Assembly: GCA_910588325.1 (NCBI GenBank) | Contig: CAJUPP010000005.1 | Coordinates: forward strand, 18,643 to 82,642 | DNA: 64,000 nt | Reading direction: 5' to 3' | Source: an uncultured Hungatella sp. | Lineage (GTDB): Bacteria > Bacillota > Clostridia > Lachnospirales > Lachnospiraceae | Shown: positions 53,781 to 63,261 of the stretch, piece after piece | Position numbering within the stretch: position 1 is the stretch's first letter | Layout of the letters: every line of letters starts with the position of its first letter | Program-made: the position numbers and the translations under genes | The notes under the pieces: model-generated | Seen by the model: the letters and a program-made list of their open reading frames with translations, nothing else | The model's database searches: none | Told to the model about the DNA's origin: nothing

Positions 53781-54793
53781 TCCGGGTAGAAATATTGTGC
53801 AAAGGTTTTGCAGGCACTGGCCGCACGGACATCCTGCATAACTGCCACAAGAGGAATGGTCAGATATGCCTGATTCTTTACGGCGGGGACATCCCGAAGG
53901 GCCGGATTGCTGTTTATGAATTCCAGCTTTTCCTCCACAGTCACACTGCCATAGTCATTGATAATTATAATATCCGGATTCGTTTCCACCAGTGTCTCCA
54001 CGCTGGTATTAAACCATCTGGAATCTGCCATTCCCCTGGTGCAGTTGATACCGCCGGCCAGTTCAATCAGGTTGCTCTCCAGGCCGCTGGAAGTAGTGTA
54101 GATTTCATTTCCGTTAAAAGTGTCCAGCACAAAGACTTTCACCTTGTCTTCCTCTGCCACATCCTTTACCGCTTCCTGCACCTCATCAATCTGCGCCTGA
54201 ATATCCGCAATCAGAGCCGCCGCTCTGTCTTCCACCTTGAAAATCTTTCCCAGATTCTCAATATCCTGATACACATGTTCCACTGTCTCATCCTGCACAA
54301 TGGTTCCGGTAATGGTCAGACAGTTGATTCCCTTACTCTCAAACTGTTCGTAACTGCCCCAGCCCGTATCCTTAAAAGCACTGACCTGGCCGATAACCAA
54401 ATCCGTTCCCAGTGCAACCGCATTCTCATGGGAACGCTCGATTTCCTCAATACCTTCAAAACGGTCTTTCAGCTCATCCAAAGGCTTCTCCGCCGGATTG
54501 GTAGGAATGTTTTTTCCGGCAATATAGTCCTCCAGACCCAGCATAACCATATTTTCCGCCGCATAAAGATGGCAGCACAGCACTTTTTGCGGCATTTCCG
54601 TAAAGGTAACCGTCCGATCCCCGTTCTGAATAGTAACCGTTCCATAGGAATCCTCCCCGGACGCCTGAACCGCGGCCTCCTCCCCGGCTGGCGCCGAAGC
54701 ACTGCCGGCACCGCAGCCTGCAAGCAAAGAAGCACCTAAAAGGAATGCGGCCGCCAGGGCGTTGGCTCTTGTAATTTGGGTTAATTTCATCAT
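53768..54793 (-). CDS. btuF: Cobalamin-binding ABC lipoprotein
   Basis: The product of 341 residues has a lipoprotein signal ending in lipobox LLAGC and a type III (BtuF/FhuD) binding fold with PQKVLCCHLYAAENMVMLGL and a helical backbone. The ATG at 54793 is 8 bases after GGAGG; ATGs at 54799 and 54790 are alternatives. It is directly downstream of a cobalamin riboswitch and terminator, which points to a corrinoid ligand. Confidence 0.88.
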   Translation of the reverse strand: MMKLTQITRANALAAAFLLGASLLAGCGAGSASAPAGEEAAVQASGEDSYGTVTIQNGDRTVTFTEMPQKVLCCHLYAAENMVMLGLEDYIAGKNIPTNPAEKPLDELKDRFEGIEEIERSHENAVALGTDLVIGQVSAFKDTGWGSYEQFESKGINCLTITGTIVQDETVEHVYQDIENLGKIFKVEDRAAALIADIQAQIDEVQEAVKDVAEEDKVKVFVLDTFNGNEIYTTSSGLESNLIELAGGINCTRGMADSRWFNTSVETLVETNPDIIIINDYGSVTVEEKLEFINSNPALRDVPAVKNQAYLTIPLVAVMQDVRAASACKTFAQYFYPECFR

Positions 54794-54829
54794 GTTCATA
54801 ACCTCCAGATAATTTTGATTCAGCAGATT

Positions 54830-54876
54830 AAAAAAGGCCGTTGTACTAAGGTCCCAAAACCTTCAGTACAACAGCC
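54830..54876 (-). terminator. Riboswitch-associated terminator before btuF
   Basis: GGCTGTTGTACTGAAGGT and ACCTTAGTACAACGGCC form a stem of about 17 bases followed by TTTTTT on the minus strand, 37 bases before btuF. It is the expression platform of the cobalamin riboswitch. Confidence 0.9.
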
Positions 54877-54904
54877 TCCTGTATGTGAAATAACGCTGTT
54901 GCGA

Positions 54905-55110
54905 TACAGCGCTTACTCATACGCAGCCTTCCCACCGAAAGCATTGTGTCTCACACATGACAGCAGGTCTCCTGGCTCGGAATCATCCTCCATCTTTACC
55001 TTCCCGGTCTCCCAGTGGCATAAAAAAGATTTCGTCCTCCATACAGTAGCGGGGGCTGCTTTGTTTCAATTCCCTGTTAGGCTTTTTCAAGCACTGCCAT
55101 ATGTATGTAA
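54905..55110 (-). promoter_or_regulatory. Cobalamin riboswitch
   Basis: The minus strand carries the B12-box features in order: AAAAAGCCTAACAGGGAA, CAGCCCCCGCTACTGT, a GCCACTGG segment, GGGAAGG, and GAGCCAGGAGACCTGC. The following hairpin with T tract implies that bound adenosylcobalamin terminates transcription of btuFCD. Boundaries are approximate. Confidence 0.93.
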
Positions 55111-55159
55111 TTTTCAAAGAAAAATAACAGACTTTGCCATCTGCCGCTTGGCAAATATC

Positions 55160-55188
55160 ATTATAGGGGGCAGATGGCAATTTGTCAA
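55160..55188 (-). promoter_or_regulatory. Promoter of the btu operon
   Basis: TTGACA (55183-55188) and TATAAT (55160-55165) with a 17-base spacer match consensus exactly. Transcription would start near 55153, about 40 bases before the riboswitch. Confidence 0.9.
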
Positions 55189-55210
55189 TCAATACAAATA
55201 TTTTGAGCAA

Positions 55211-55546
55211 AACGGTAAGCCGGGTTATGTCATTGGATGGTCATCTGTCTAGGCCTGGCGTCGCCGCCAGGCTCAAGCAACCTACCCGAAGGCAGACGGG
55301 CCGCCTTACGCCTTCTGTTCGGTCTTGCTTCGAATGGGGTTTACATATGCCCTGTCTGTTGCCAGACAGGCGGTAGTCTCTTACACTGCCCTTCCACCCT
55401 TACCGGCCATGCCGGCGGTATATTTCTGTTGCACTGTCCCTGGAGTCGCCTCCGCCAGACGTTATCTGGCATCCTGCCCTGTGAAGCCCGGACTTTCCTC
55501 TCCCGCCGCCTTTCGGCACTGCGGCAGCGACCATCTGTCTTACTCA
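55211..55546 (-). ncRNA. rnpB: RNase P RNA (bacterial class A-like)
   Basis: The minus strand shows the conserved RNase P RNA segments in order: GAGGAAAGTCCGGGCTTC, ACAGAAATATACCGCC, GGGTGGAAGGGCAGTGTAAG, GACCGAACAGAAGGC, GGTAGGTTGCTTGAGCC and a 3' end with ATGACATAACCCGGCTTAC. The complementary 5' and 3' regions (CAGATGGTC / GACAGATGACC) close the RNA. Length of about 335 bases is normal. It is the catalytic RNA for tRNA 5' maturation. Confidence 0.95.
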
Positions 55547-55559
55547 AAATATGTACCTT

Positions 55560-55588
55560 ATTCTATCACATTCTGCAAAAATTGTGAA
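55560..55588 (-). promoter_or_regulatory. Promoter of rnpB
   Basis: TTCACA (55583-55588) and TAGAAT (55560-55565) on the minus strand have a 17-base spacer, and place the start of transcription within ten bases of the RNase P RNA 5' end. Confidence 0.75.
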
Positions 55589-55595
55589 TACCATT

Positions 55596-57251
55596 TTACA
55601 CTCTGAAACAGCTTCCTCCAATAAATTCCCTGACAATGGAATTCTGGGGAATGTTCTCACTGCTGACTCCCTGCACATAATCCAGGAATTTAAGAAGTCT
55701 CTTAGCCTCCAGATATTCCGGACAATCCTTGGGAATCTGGAATAAAATCGGTTCCGCATACTGCTTTAACACAGCCAGTTCATACACAGCGGCAGAGTTA
55801 AACATCACATCCGCTTCCTCCTGGAACGGGAAAATATTTCCCTCTTCCCCTCTCCTTACTGACGGCCACATCCGGATCGTCTCTTTAGCAGAAGTTCCCC
55901 TGGTTCTTGCATCCCTTACCATGCGCCGAAGCAGCCTGCCGTCCGTGGTGGGAATCCGGTTATGCTCATCAATATTCAACTGCGTCAGTGCACTGATATA
56001 AATCTTAAATTTACTTTCCTTTGGAAGAGAATAGGAAAACTTATCATTCAGGCAGTGGATTCCCTCAATGACCAGGATATCATCTTTTCCCAAAGTCATA
56101 TAATCTCCTTTATATTCCCGTTTTCCTATGACAAAGTTAAATCTGGGCAGTTCCACCGTCTCTCCGCTTAACAGCTTCACCATATCCTGGTTAAACAACG
56201 GCACATCCACGCACTCCAAAGCTTCGAAGTTATAATTCCCGTCCTTATCTCTGGGACTTTTCTCCCTATCAACAAAATAATTGTCCACTGCAATGGGATG
56301 AGGCTTCATGCCAAGTGCCTGAAGCTGAATGGACAGTCTGTGGGAAAATGTAGTCTTTCCCGAAGAAGACGGACCGGCAATCATGACGAATTTCTTCCCT
56401 GGCTGGCTGGCAATCATCTCCGCAATCTGCCCGATCTTTTTTTCCTGGAGAGCCTCCTGTATCAGAATCAGTTCATTGGCCCGGCCGCTGCTGATTTCCT
56501 GATTCAAAGCCCCGATATTGGGTATCCTCATCTGTTCTCCCCACTGGGAGGACTCTTTCAGTACATGATACAACTTATGACTTGGAAGAAACTCCGGCAA
56601 TTTGTCAGGTTCTGCAAGATCCGGTATCAGCATCACAAATCCGTCGTCAAAAGGAATCAGATCAAACTGCTTGATATACCCTGTATCAGGCGCCATGTAT
56701 CCATAGAAATAATCTTCAAATCCGCCAATGCTGTACACATTTACTCTGGACACCCTGCGGAACTTAAACAGCAAAGCTTTGTCATACATCCCATGTTTTG
56801 TAAACAGCTCAATGGCGTCTTCCGTATTCATGCTTCTTTTCTCAATAGGAAGCTTTCTTTCTACATATTCTCTCATTTTATCCTTCACCTTATTGAGAAG
56901 TTCCTGGTTCAGGACAAAATCTCCAGCCGGTTTAACGAACAATCCCTTTCCTGCAGAGAATTTTACCGTAACCTTCTCCACATGCTCCCTGCCGACTGCC
57001 TCATAGAAAGCTTTCAACATAATCAGCTTTGTGGTTCTCTGGTAAGTCTGATGTCCCGGTTTATCCGCCACTGTTAGAAACTTAAGCTCACAGTCTTTAA
57101 AAACCTTTTTATTTAATTCCGCCAGCTTGCCATTTACAGACGCCAGCATAATATCATATGGATACTGCTCCTGATACTCCTTTGCAATCTCCAAATAAGC
57201 CGTACCATTTTCGTATTCCCTTACCTGATCTCCGATCTTTACTTTTGCCAT
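55596..57251 (-). CDS. Nucleoside kinase (uridine kinase-like with N-terminal TGS/ThrRS-like domain)
   Basis: The 551-residue protein has an N-terminal TGS-like and ThrRS-related region (residues 1-200) and a C-terminal uridine kinase/PRK domain with Walker A GPSSSGKTTFSHRL around residue 295 and DNYFVDREKSPRDKDG. The combination is common in Clostridia and annotated as nucleoside kinase; the exact substrate and the role of the N-terminal domain are unclear. GAGGGG precedes the ATG. It follows the Nif3 gene by 83 bases. Confidence 0.9.
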   Translation of the reverse strand: MAKVKIGDQVREYENGTAYLEIAKEYQEQYPYDIMLASVNGKLAELNKKVFKDCELKFLTVADKPGHQTYQRTTKLIMLKAFYEAVGREHVEKVTVKFSAGKGLFVKPAGDFVLNQELLNKVKDKMREYVERKLPIEKRSMNTEDAIELFTKHGMYDKALLFKFRRVSRVNVYSIGGFEDYFYGYMAPDTGYIKQFDLIPFDDGFVMLIPDLAEPDKLPEFLPSHKLYHVLKESSQWGEQMRIPNIGALNQEISSGRANELILIQEALQEKKIGQIAEMIASQPGKKFVMIAGPSSSGKTTFSHRLSIQLQALGMKPHPIAVDNYFVDREKSPRDKDGNYNFEALECVDVPLFNQDMVKLLSGETVELPRFNFVIGKREYKGDYMTLGKDDILVIEGIHCLNDKFSYSLPKESKFKIYISALTQLNIDEHNRIPTTDGRLLRRMVRDARTRGTSAKETIRMWPSVRRGEEGNIFPFQEEADVMFNSAAVYELAVLKQYAEPILFQIPKDCPEYLEAKRLLKFLDYVQGVSSENIPQNSIVREFIGGSCFRV

Positions 57252-57334
57252 GACAATCCCCTCTTCCTTCTCTTATGAATATGGTTTTCGCTTCCTTAAT
57301 ACCTGACTTAACACTTCGACTACAGAGAAAACAG

Positions 57335-58132
57335 TTACCAGACAACCGCAGGAAATTCTACGGGTGCTTTCCAGATCTCCACAGAACTGTCAATCTGTTC
57401 CGCACAGTAGGCTTCCATAAAATCCACAAACATATGCTCCAGCCCATAATGCCCTGCATCCATAATGACCAGTCCCTGTGCCGCCCCGTCAATCCCGTCA
57501 TGATGTCCCATATCCCCTGTAATCAAAACCCGGGCCCCGGCTTTAAGAGCTGCCTCTGTCATCCCTTTTCCGGATCCCGGGCATACAGCAATCCTTCTCA
57601 CCGGACCGTCGCTCTGCAAAACACCATAAACCATGACAGCCGAAAGCCCAAACCTTTCTTTTACTTTATCAGCCAATTCTTTTAAAGTCAACTCTTTGCT
57701 CAGATTTCCCACTTTTCCGATTCCGTAAGAAATCCCATCCATCTCTCCCATGACTTCCAGAGGCTCCGCCTCCAGAATCCCGAGCCTGCCTGCCGCCAGA
57801 TCCGCCATGCATCCGGGAGCCGCATCAAAATTCGTATGCATGGCATAGTAACTGATATCCGCCTGAATCAATTTCACCAGCCGTCTCCCGATAAAATCCT
57901 GATCCGTTACCTTTTTCACTGCCTTAAAAATCAGAGGGTGATGGGTCAGCAAAAGATCCACCTGATTCTCTACCGCCATATCCACCACCTCATCCGTAGC
58001 GTCCAGGGCAATCAAAACCTTTTTGACCTCTTTCTCCCCTCTGCCCGCCAAAAGCCCCGGATTGTCCCACTGGCACGCAATAGAAACCGGCGCCAGCTTT
58101 TCCAGACATTCCATCCATTTTGTAACTCTCAT
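57335..58132 (-). CDS. Nif3-like dinuclear metal centre protein
   Basis: The 265-residue protein has Nif3/DUF34 motifs: DNPGLLAG, LLLTHHPLIFK with metal-binding histidines, and the C-terminal GDMGHHDG plus DAGHYGLEH. It forms a toroidal hexamer with two metals per subunit in characterised members. It follows trmK, as in most Firmicutes, but the biochemical role remains unsettled. Confidence 0.93.
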   Translation of the reverse strand: MRVTKWMECLEKLAPVSIACQWDNPGLLAGRGEKEVKKVLIALDATDEVVDMAVENQVDLLLTHHPLIFKAVKKVTDQDFIGRRLVKLIQADISYYAMHTNFDAAPGCMADLAAGRLGILEAEPLEVMGEMDGISYGIGKVGNLSKELTLKELADKVKERFGLSAVMVYGVLQSDGPVRRIAVCPGSGKGMTEAALKAGARVLITGDMGHHDGIDGAAQGLVIMDAGHYGLEHMFVDFMEAYCAEQIDSSVEIWKAPVEFPAVVW

Positions 58133-58205
58133 TCGTCCTCACTCCTTTGCAGCCTTTAAGGGCTTTCCTGCCCCAATTTCCTGATTTTCTGATCCCCCGC
58201 ATTAC

Positions 58206-58904
58206 TTACACATGGGCCATTACCTCCAATGCCTTCTCCACCCACGCAGCCTTCTGTCTCAACTCTCCCTCCCGCCTTTTCGCGCTCTCCCCCTCCTGTC
58301 CCTTCAGGCCTCTCAAAATACCTGTCAGATTCCCTCGTTCCTTCATCAGGAATTCCTTGAGTACCGGATGTCCCTTCCTTACCAGGCACGGCCCATACAA
58401 AACCTCCCATGGCTCCATTCTCTCCATCCTTCCAGGCGTTACATCCATAACCGTATAATATTTTCCGTCCTCTTCTATCATCTCTTCCTGGGCAATCCGG
58501 AAGCCATTCTCCCCCAAAAACTTCCGAACCTTATCTATATCCGACTGAGGCGACAAAATCCAATGCTTCACCTCATCCCAAAGCCTCTTCCCATCCTCCA
58601 AAATATGTATCACCAGTTCTCCGCCCATCCCGGCCACAATCACCGTATCGGCTTCCCCTTCTTTCAGTTCCTTCACGCCGTCACTGAGCCTGACCTGAAT
58701 CACATCTTCCAATCCATGCTGTCTGATATGCTCCTTCGCCCTCTCCAAAGGCCCTGTCCGCACATCCATAGCCAGCCCCTGCGCCACTGTCCCCCTCTTA
58801 GCCAAAGCAATAGGAACATAACCATGATCCGTCCCCACATCCGCAACCTTACTCCCCGTCTCCACAAAAGAGATAACTGTCTCAAGTCTCTTAGAAAGTC
58901 TCAT
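58206..58904 (-). CDS. trmK: tRNA (adenine(22)-N1)-methyltransferase
   Basis: The 232-residue enzyme starts RLSKRLETVISFV and has the SAM-binding ADVGTDHGYVPIALA and the VIVAGMGGELV motif of TrmK. It methylates A22 in the D-loop of tRNAs. Position between rpoD and nif3 is the conserved Firmicute order. GGAGAAGGAGT precedes the ATG. Confidence 0.95.
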   Translation of the reverse strand: MRLSKRLETVISFVETGSKVADVGTDHGYVPIALAKRGTVAQGLAMDVRTGPLERAKEHIRQHGLEDVIQVRLSDGVKELKEGEADTVIVAGMGGELVIHILEDGKRLWDEVKHWILSPQSDIDKVRKFLGENGFRIAQEEMIEEDGKYYTVMDVTPGRMERMEPWEVLYGPCLVRKGHPVLKEFLMKERGNLTGILRGLKGQEGESAKRREGELRQKAAWVEKALEVMAHV

Positions 58905-58963
58905 CCTGACTCCTTCTCCAATCTTGTATCCGTTCAGATAACAATGTTGTTTAGTTAAGGTCC

Positions 58964-59110
58964 GCCGTGAGAGGGGCTTCTATTGTTTTCTCTTGGGCAC
59001 GCTCTCGCTACGTGAAGAGCATAGCGGTACGTAAGGCGCTAAAAAACAGCGCCTAAGTACCGATGGTCTTCAAGTACCCTGGAGAAAACAATAGAAATCC
59101 CTCTCACGGC
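58964..59110. repeat. Large intergenic palindromic element 3 (rpoD-trmK spacer)
   Basis: GCCGTGAGAGG and CCTCTCACGGC arms are followed by TCTATTGTTTTCTC / GAGAAAACAATAGA, then TACGTGAAGA/TCTTCAAGTA and a centre AGGCGC-TAAAAAACA-GCGCCT. The 147-base span folds as one long hairpin. It resembles the elements at 44041 and 44203 in size and architecture. Confidence 0.85.
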
Positions 59111-59157
59111 TACTTTATCTCTAAGGGATTTTAAACCAATTAATACATTTGCCGCCC

Positions 59158-60270
59158 CTACTGATCCAAATAATCCTTCAACTTCTTACTCCGGCTAGGA
59201 TGCCTCAACTTCCTTAAAGCCTTGGCCTCAATCTGCCGGATTCGTTCCCTGGTCACATTAAACTCCTTCCCCACCTCTTCCAGAGTCCGGGGATGTCCGT
59301 CCTCCAGTCCAAACCGCAGTTTCAAAACCTTCCGCTCCCTCTCCGTCAGCGTCTCCAAAACCTCCAAAAGCTGCTCGTGCAATAAAGTAAACGTAGCCGC
59401 ATCCACCGGCACTGCCACATGCTCATCCTGAATAAAATCTCCCAGGTGGCTGTCCTCTTCCTCCCCGATAGGAGTCTCCAAAGACACCGGATCCTGTGAA
59501 ATCTTCATCACTTCCCTGACCCGCTCCACCGGCATGTCCATCCTCCCGGCAATCTCCTCCGGCTGCGGCTCCCGCCCCAGCTCCTGTAAAAGCTGTCTGG
59601 AAGTCCTTACCAGCCGGTTAATGGTCTCCACCATATGCACCGGAATCCGAATGGTCCTGGACTGATCCGCAATCGCCCTGGTAATGGCCTGCCGAATCCA
59701 CCAGGTAGCATATGTGCTGAACTTATACCCTTTCCGATAATCAAATTTATCCACAGCCTTAATCAGCCCCAGATTCCCCTCCTGAATCAGATCCAGAAAC
59801 TGCATTCCTCTCCCCGCATATCGTTTGGCGATACTGACAACCAGACGCAGGTTGGTCTCTGCCAGACGCTTCTTCGCCTCCTCATCTCCCGCCTCAATCC
59901 GTTTCGCCAGTTCGATCTCCTCCTCCGGAGATAACAGAGGAATCTTTCCAATATCCTTCAGATACATTCGGACCGGATCTTCCACCCCAACACCATCCGG
60001 AACGGTCAGATCGATCTGTTCCAAATTAATGTCCTCTTCCTCAAACAGATCCTCTGACTCAAGCTCTATATCATCATCATTTCCTATATGCAGGATATCT
60101 ACCTTATTCGCATCCAGGAAGTCAAAGACCACATCCCATTTTTCCGAATCCAGATTGTCCTCGGAAAAAAAATTCTGAACTTCCTGCTCTTCCAATACAT
60201 TCTTCTTCTTTTTCGCTTCTGCCAGAAGCAGCTGCAGCTTTTCCTCAAATCCCAATACCTTTTCCTCCAT
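59158..60270 (-). CDS. rpoD: RNA polymerase primary sigma factor
   Basis: The 370-residue sigma factor has an acidic region 1.1, region 1.2 ([17 protein letters not shown]), region 2 with [20 protein letters not shown], region 3, and region 4.2 with [18 protein letters not shown]. The short spacing between regions 1.2 and 2 is typical of Firmicute SigA. It lies downstream of dnaG, as in the macromolecular synthesis operon. Confidence 0.97.
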   Translation of the reverse strand: MEEKVLGFEEKLQLLLAEAKKKKNVLEEQEVQNFFSEDNLDSEKWDVVFDFLDANKVDILHIGNDDDIELESEDLFEEEDINLEQIDLTVPDGVGVEDPVRMYLKDIGKIPLLSPEEEIELAKRIEAGDEEAKKRLAETNLRLVVSIAKRYAGRGMQFLDLIQEGNLGLIKAVDKFDYRKGYKFSTYATWWIRQAITRAIADQSRTIRIPVHMVETINRLVRTSRQLLQELGREPQPEEIAGRMDMPVERVREVMKISQDPVSLETPIGEEEDSHLGDFIQDEHVAVPVDAATFTLLHEQLLEVLETLTERERKVLKLRFGLEDGHPRTLEEVGKEFNVTRERIRQIEAKALRKLRHPSRSKKLKDYLDQ

Positions 60271-60354
60271 AAGTCCTGCCTTTTTGTAGCCTGCCTATAG
60301 TTTTTCCACCACGAAAGAGAATTATGCAGTTATCTGCCTCTCAGTGCCGGTCGG

Positions 60355-62118
60355 TTACAGATTCAGATTTTTAAGTTCATTCTGAGCCTGGATAATCTTT
60401 TGCAGCTGCCCGATATCCGCAGCCCTTCGGCTTGCCTCATCCAGGCTGTTTTTCTTCACTTTTTTCACGATTTCAGAAAATGCCTTCCTCTGTTCCTCAG
60501 GATTCAGCTCCTCCCTCAGACTGGCATTAAAAAGTCCCGCCACTTCCTTATACTGTACCTCATCATTGATAAAACGATTCAGAATTCCGGCAGGATTCAA
60601 ATCACCTGTTTTGTGTCCGTCAAACACCATCTGCGCCACCTGATGGTACAGCTGGTCCCTGAAATCCTCCGGTGTAATTATCCCTTCAATTTTGTCAAAC
60701 AGGAGGGGATTTTCAATCAGCCAGGTAAGCAAAAGTCTCTGGGAACGTTTCACTCCGTCCTCTTTCTCCTTCTTTTTCTCCCGCAGTACAGTTTCCGGCC
60801 TTCTCTCCATCGCTGCTTCCGCCACCGGGGAGATCCGCAGGCTTAACCGGTTCACCAGCTGCTTTAAGTCCTGATAATTAATAAGATATTCTTTTGACAC
60901 CGCCTGAATATAATTATCCCTCTCCAAAGCATCCGAAAAGCTTAAAAGCTTCTCGGCCACCCGGTTATAAAACCCTGTTTTCTGCTCCGGATCCTCAAAA
61001 TTAAACTCCTGTTTCAGCACATCAATCTCAAACAGGAAACTGTTTCTCGCCTTCTCAATCCTCTCTCTGAATGCCTCTGCCCCCAGATTCTTGATAAACT
61101 CATCCGGATCTTTATAAGGCTTCATATTTAAAACCTTGCAGGAGATTCCCACATCCTTCAGAATCGGAATGGCCCGAAGAGCCGCCTTGACCCCTGCACC
61201 GTCACTGTCATAAGTCAAAATCACCTGATCCGTATACCGTTTCAAAATCATTCCGTGCTGACTGGTAAAGGCCGTCCCCAAAGAGGCCACCGCATTGGTA
61301 AAACCTGCCTGATGAAGGGCAATGACATCCATATAGCCCTCACAGACCAGCATGTATTTTTCCCTTGAGGTTCTGGCGTAATTCAGCCCGTATAAATTCC
61401 TGCTCTTGTCAAACAGCCTGGTTTCCGGCGAATTTAAGTACTTTGGGGTTCCGTCGCCCATAACCCGCCCGCCGAAACCAATGACCCGGTTGTTCACATC
61501 CATAATCGGAAACATAACCCGATTCCAGAACTTGTCGTGACTTCCTCTCTCCTCGACAGTCACCAGTCCTGTCTGGGCCAAAACCTGATCCGAATAATTT
61601 TTACTTTTTAAATACAGGTACAAATCATTGCTGGTTTTATTGGCAAATCCCAGCCCGAACCTGCGGATGGTCTCATCACTTAATTTCCGTCCGGTCAGAT
61701 AATCATACCCCTGTTTGCCTTGGGGCTGTTTTAGCTGAAAATAAAAATAATTGGCCGCCAGTTTGTTGATCTTAAGCAGAGTAACCCGCAGTTCCGCATG
61801 GGCCCTGGCCTCCTTCGATTCCTCCTCCTTTGGCAGTTCCATTCCCACACGGTCTGCCAAAGATTCAAGGGCTTCCTTAAACGAGTAATTTTCATACTCC
61901 ATGACAAAGGTGATTACATTTCCTCCTGCCCCGCAGCCGAAACAATAGTACATCTGCTTGTCAGGGGATACGGAAAATGATGGGGATTTCTCATTGTGAA
62001 AAGGGCAGAGGCCAAAATAGTTGCTTCCCCGCTTCTGCATTTTCACATACCCTGAAATCACATCCACAATATTATTTCTGCTCCGTACCTCTTCTACAAT
62101 CTCCTCCGGATAAAACAT
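60355..62118 (-). CDS. dnaG: DNA primase
   Basis: The 587-residue primase has an N-terminal CHC2 zinc finger (CPFHNEKSPSF with CFGCGAGG), a TOPRIM domain with VCEGYMDVIALHQAG and LTYDSDGAGVKAALR, and a C-terminal DnaB-binding helical region. It synthesises RNA primers at the replication fork. The ATG at 62118 is preceded by AGGAGGGG; the longer frame from 62199 overlaps dgt and is rejected. Confidence 0.96.
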   Translation of the reverse strand: MFYPEEIVEEVRSRNNIVDVISGYVKMQKRGSNYFGLCPFHNEKSPSFSVSPDKQMYYCFGCGAGGNVITFVMEYENYSFKEALESLADRVGMELPKEEESKEARAHAELRVTLLKINKLAANYFYFQLKQPQGKQGYDYLTGRKLSDETIRRFGLGFANKTSNDLYLYLKSKNYSDQVLAQTGLVTVEERGSHDKFWNRVMFPIMDVNNRVIGFGGRVMGDGTPKYLNSPETRLFDKSRNLYGLNYARTSREKYMLVCEGYMDVIALHQAGFTNAVASLGTAFTSQHGMILKRYTDQVILTYDSDGAGVKAALRAIPILKDVGISCKVLNMKPYKDPDEFIKNLGAEAFRERIEKARNSFLFEIDVLKQEFNFEDPEQKTGFYNRVAEKLLSFSDALERDNYIQAVSKEYLINYQDLKQLVNRLSLRISPVAEAAMERRPETVLREKKKEKEDGVKRSQRLLLTWLIENPLLFDKIEGIITPEDFRDQLYHQVAQMVFDGHKTGDLNPAGILNRFINDEVQYKEVAGLFNASLREELNPEEQRKAFSEIVKKVKKNSLDEASRRAADIGQLQKIIQAQNELKNLNL

Positions 62119-62143
62119 CTGCCCCTCCTGTCCTCTTCCCCAT

Positions 62144-63154
62144 CTATAAGACCTTCCACGATTTCGGAACAAACAGCTCCTCAAATTTGTCAATGGCATA
62201 GATGTCGCTCATCCCTGCGATATAGTCACAGACCACCCGTTCTTTCGTCTCGTTTCTCTCCTCCATCATCTGAAGATATTCCAAAGGAAGCCTGTCCACA
62301 TGTTCCATATAATATTCATACAGGGCTTTGATCAGCTGCTGGGCCTTTCCTTCCTCCGCTTTGGCAATCCCGCCGCTGTACACATGGTCAAACATCCAGG
62401 TCCTAAGTCCCATCATGGCCTCCTCCATGCCTGGTGACATTAAGATTGCCGGTTTATCCAGGCTCTGAGTTATGATGTCGTGGATCATGTTGTTCAGCCG
62501 GTCCCTGACACTGTGCCCCAAACTATGGGTATACCGCTTTGGCAAATCTCCCTCCACAAAAATCCTGGCCCGTATAGCATCATCAATATCATGGTTTATG
62601 TAGGCAATTTTATCTGCCAGACGGACAATACATCCCTCTAAGGTAGACGGATGCCCTGCTGTCCTGTGATTTAAGATTCCGTCCCGGACCTCTTTCGTCA
62701 GATTCAGTCCCCATCCGTTTTTTTCCAATACCTCCACTACCCGGACGCTTTGGGTATAGTGAGAAAACCCCTCCGAACATATTTTATTTAAGACTGCCTC
62801 CCCGGAATGTCCAAAAGGCGTATGCCCCAGGTCATGTCCCAGCGCAATCGCTTCCGTCAGGCTTTCATTAAGCCTTAAGGATTTTGCAATGGTTCTGGCA
62901 ATCTGGGACACCTCCAGCGTATGGGTCAGACGAGTCCGATAGTGATCCCCTTCCGGAGCCAGAAATACCTGGGTTTTGTGCTTCAGCCTGCGAAATGATT
63001 TGCAGTGAAGAATCCTGTCACGGTCTCTCTGATATTCCGGCCGGATATCACAAAGCGGCTCTGGCTTGTCTCTTCCCAGTGTATTTCGGCTTAAGGAGGC
63101 ATAAGGGCTAAGATACTGCTCCTCTAATTCCTCCAATGATTCTCTGACTGTCAA
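62144..63154 (-). CDS. dgt: Deoxyguanosinetriphosphate triphosphohydrolase-like protein
   Basis: The product of 336 residues is an HD-domain phosphohydrolase: RRLKHKTQVFL and RTRLTHTLEVSQIAR, HD in GHDLGHTPFGHSGE, and the distal D in DKIAYINHDIDD. Such enzymes hydrolyse dGTP to deoxyguanosine and triphosphate. I prefer the TTG at 63154 because GGGGGGAAG lies 7 bases before it and the residues that follow match homologue N-termini; the frame extends to 63181. It precedes dnaG by 25 bases. Confidence 0.9.
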   Translation of the reverse strand: MTVRESLEELEEQYLSPYASLSRNTLGRDKPEPLCDIRPEYQRDRDRILHCKSFRRLKHKTQVFLAPEGDHYRTRLTHTLEVSQIARTIAKSLRLNESLTEAIALGHDLGHTPFGHSGEAVLNKICSEGFSHYTQSVRVVEVLEKNGWGLNLTKEVRDGILNHRTAGHPSTLEGCIVRLADKIAYINHDIDDAIRARIFVEGDLPKRYTHSLGHSVRDRLNNMIHDIITQSLDKPAILMSPGMEEAMMGLRTWMFDHVYSGGIAKAEEGKAQQLIKALYEYYMEHVDRLPLEYLQMMEERNETKERVVCDYIAGMSDIYAIDKFEELFVPKSWKVL

Positions 63155-63261
63155 CGTTCTTCCCCCCATCTTTAAAATCAATACCCCAAACTCTCCTAAC
63201 TATATATATTCTGCTTTTGTTTCGGACATGCATGAAAAATTGCGGCTCACCGTTCTCCTGA

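Noticed and set aside
54983..55210. Short minus-strand open frame across the riboswitch
   Set aside because: It lies inside the cobalamin aptamer and has no family resemblance.
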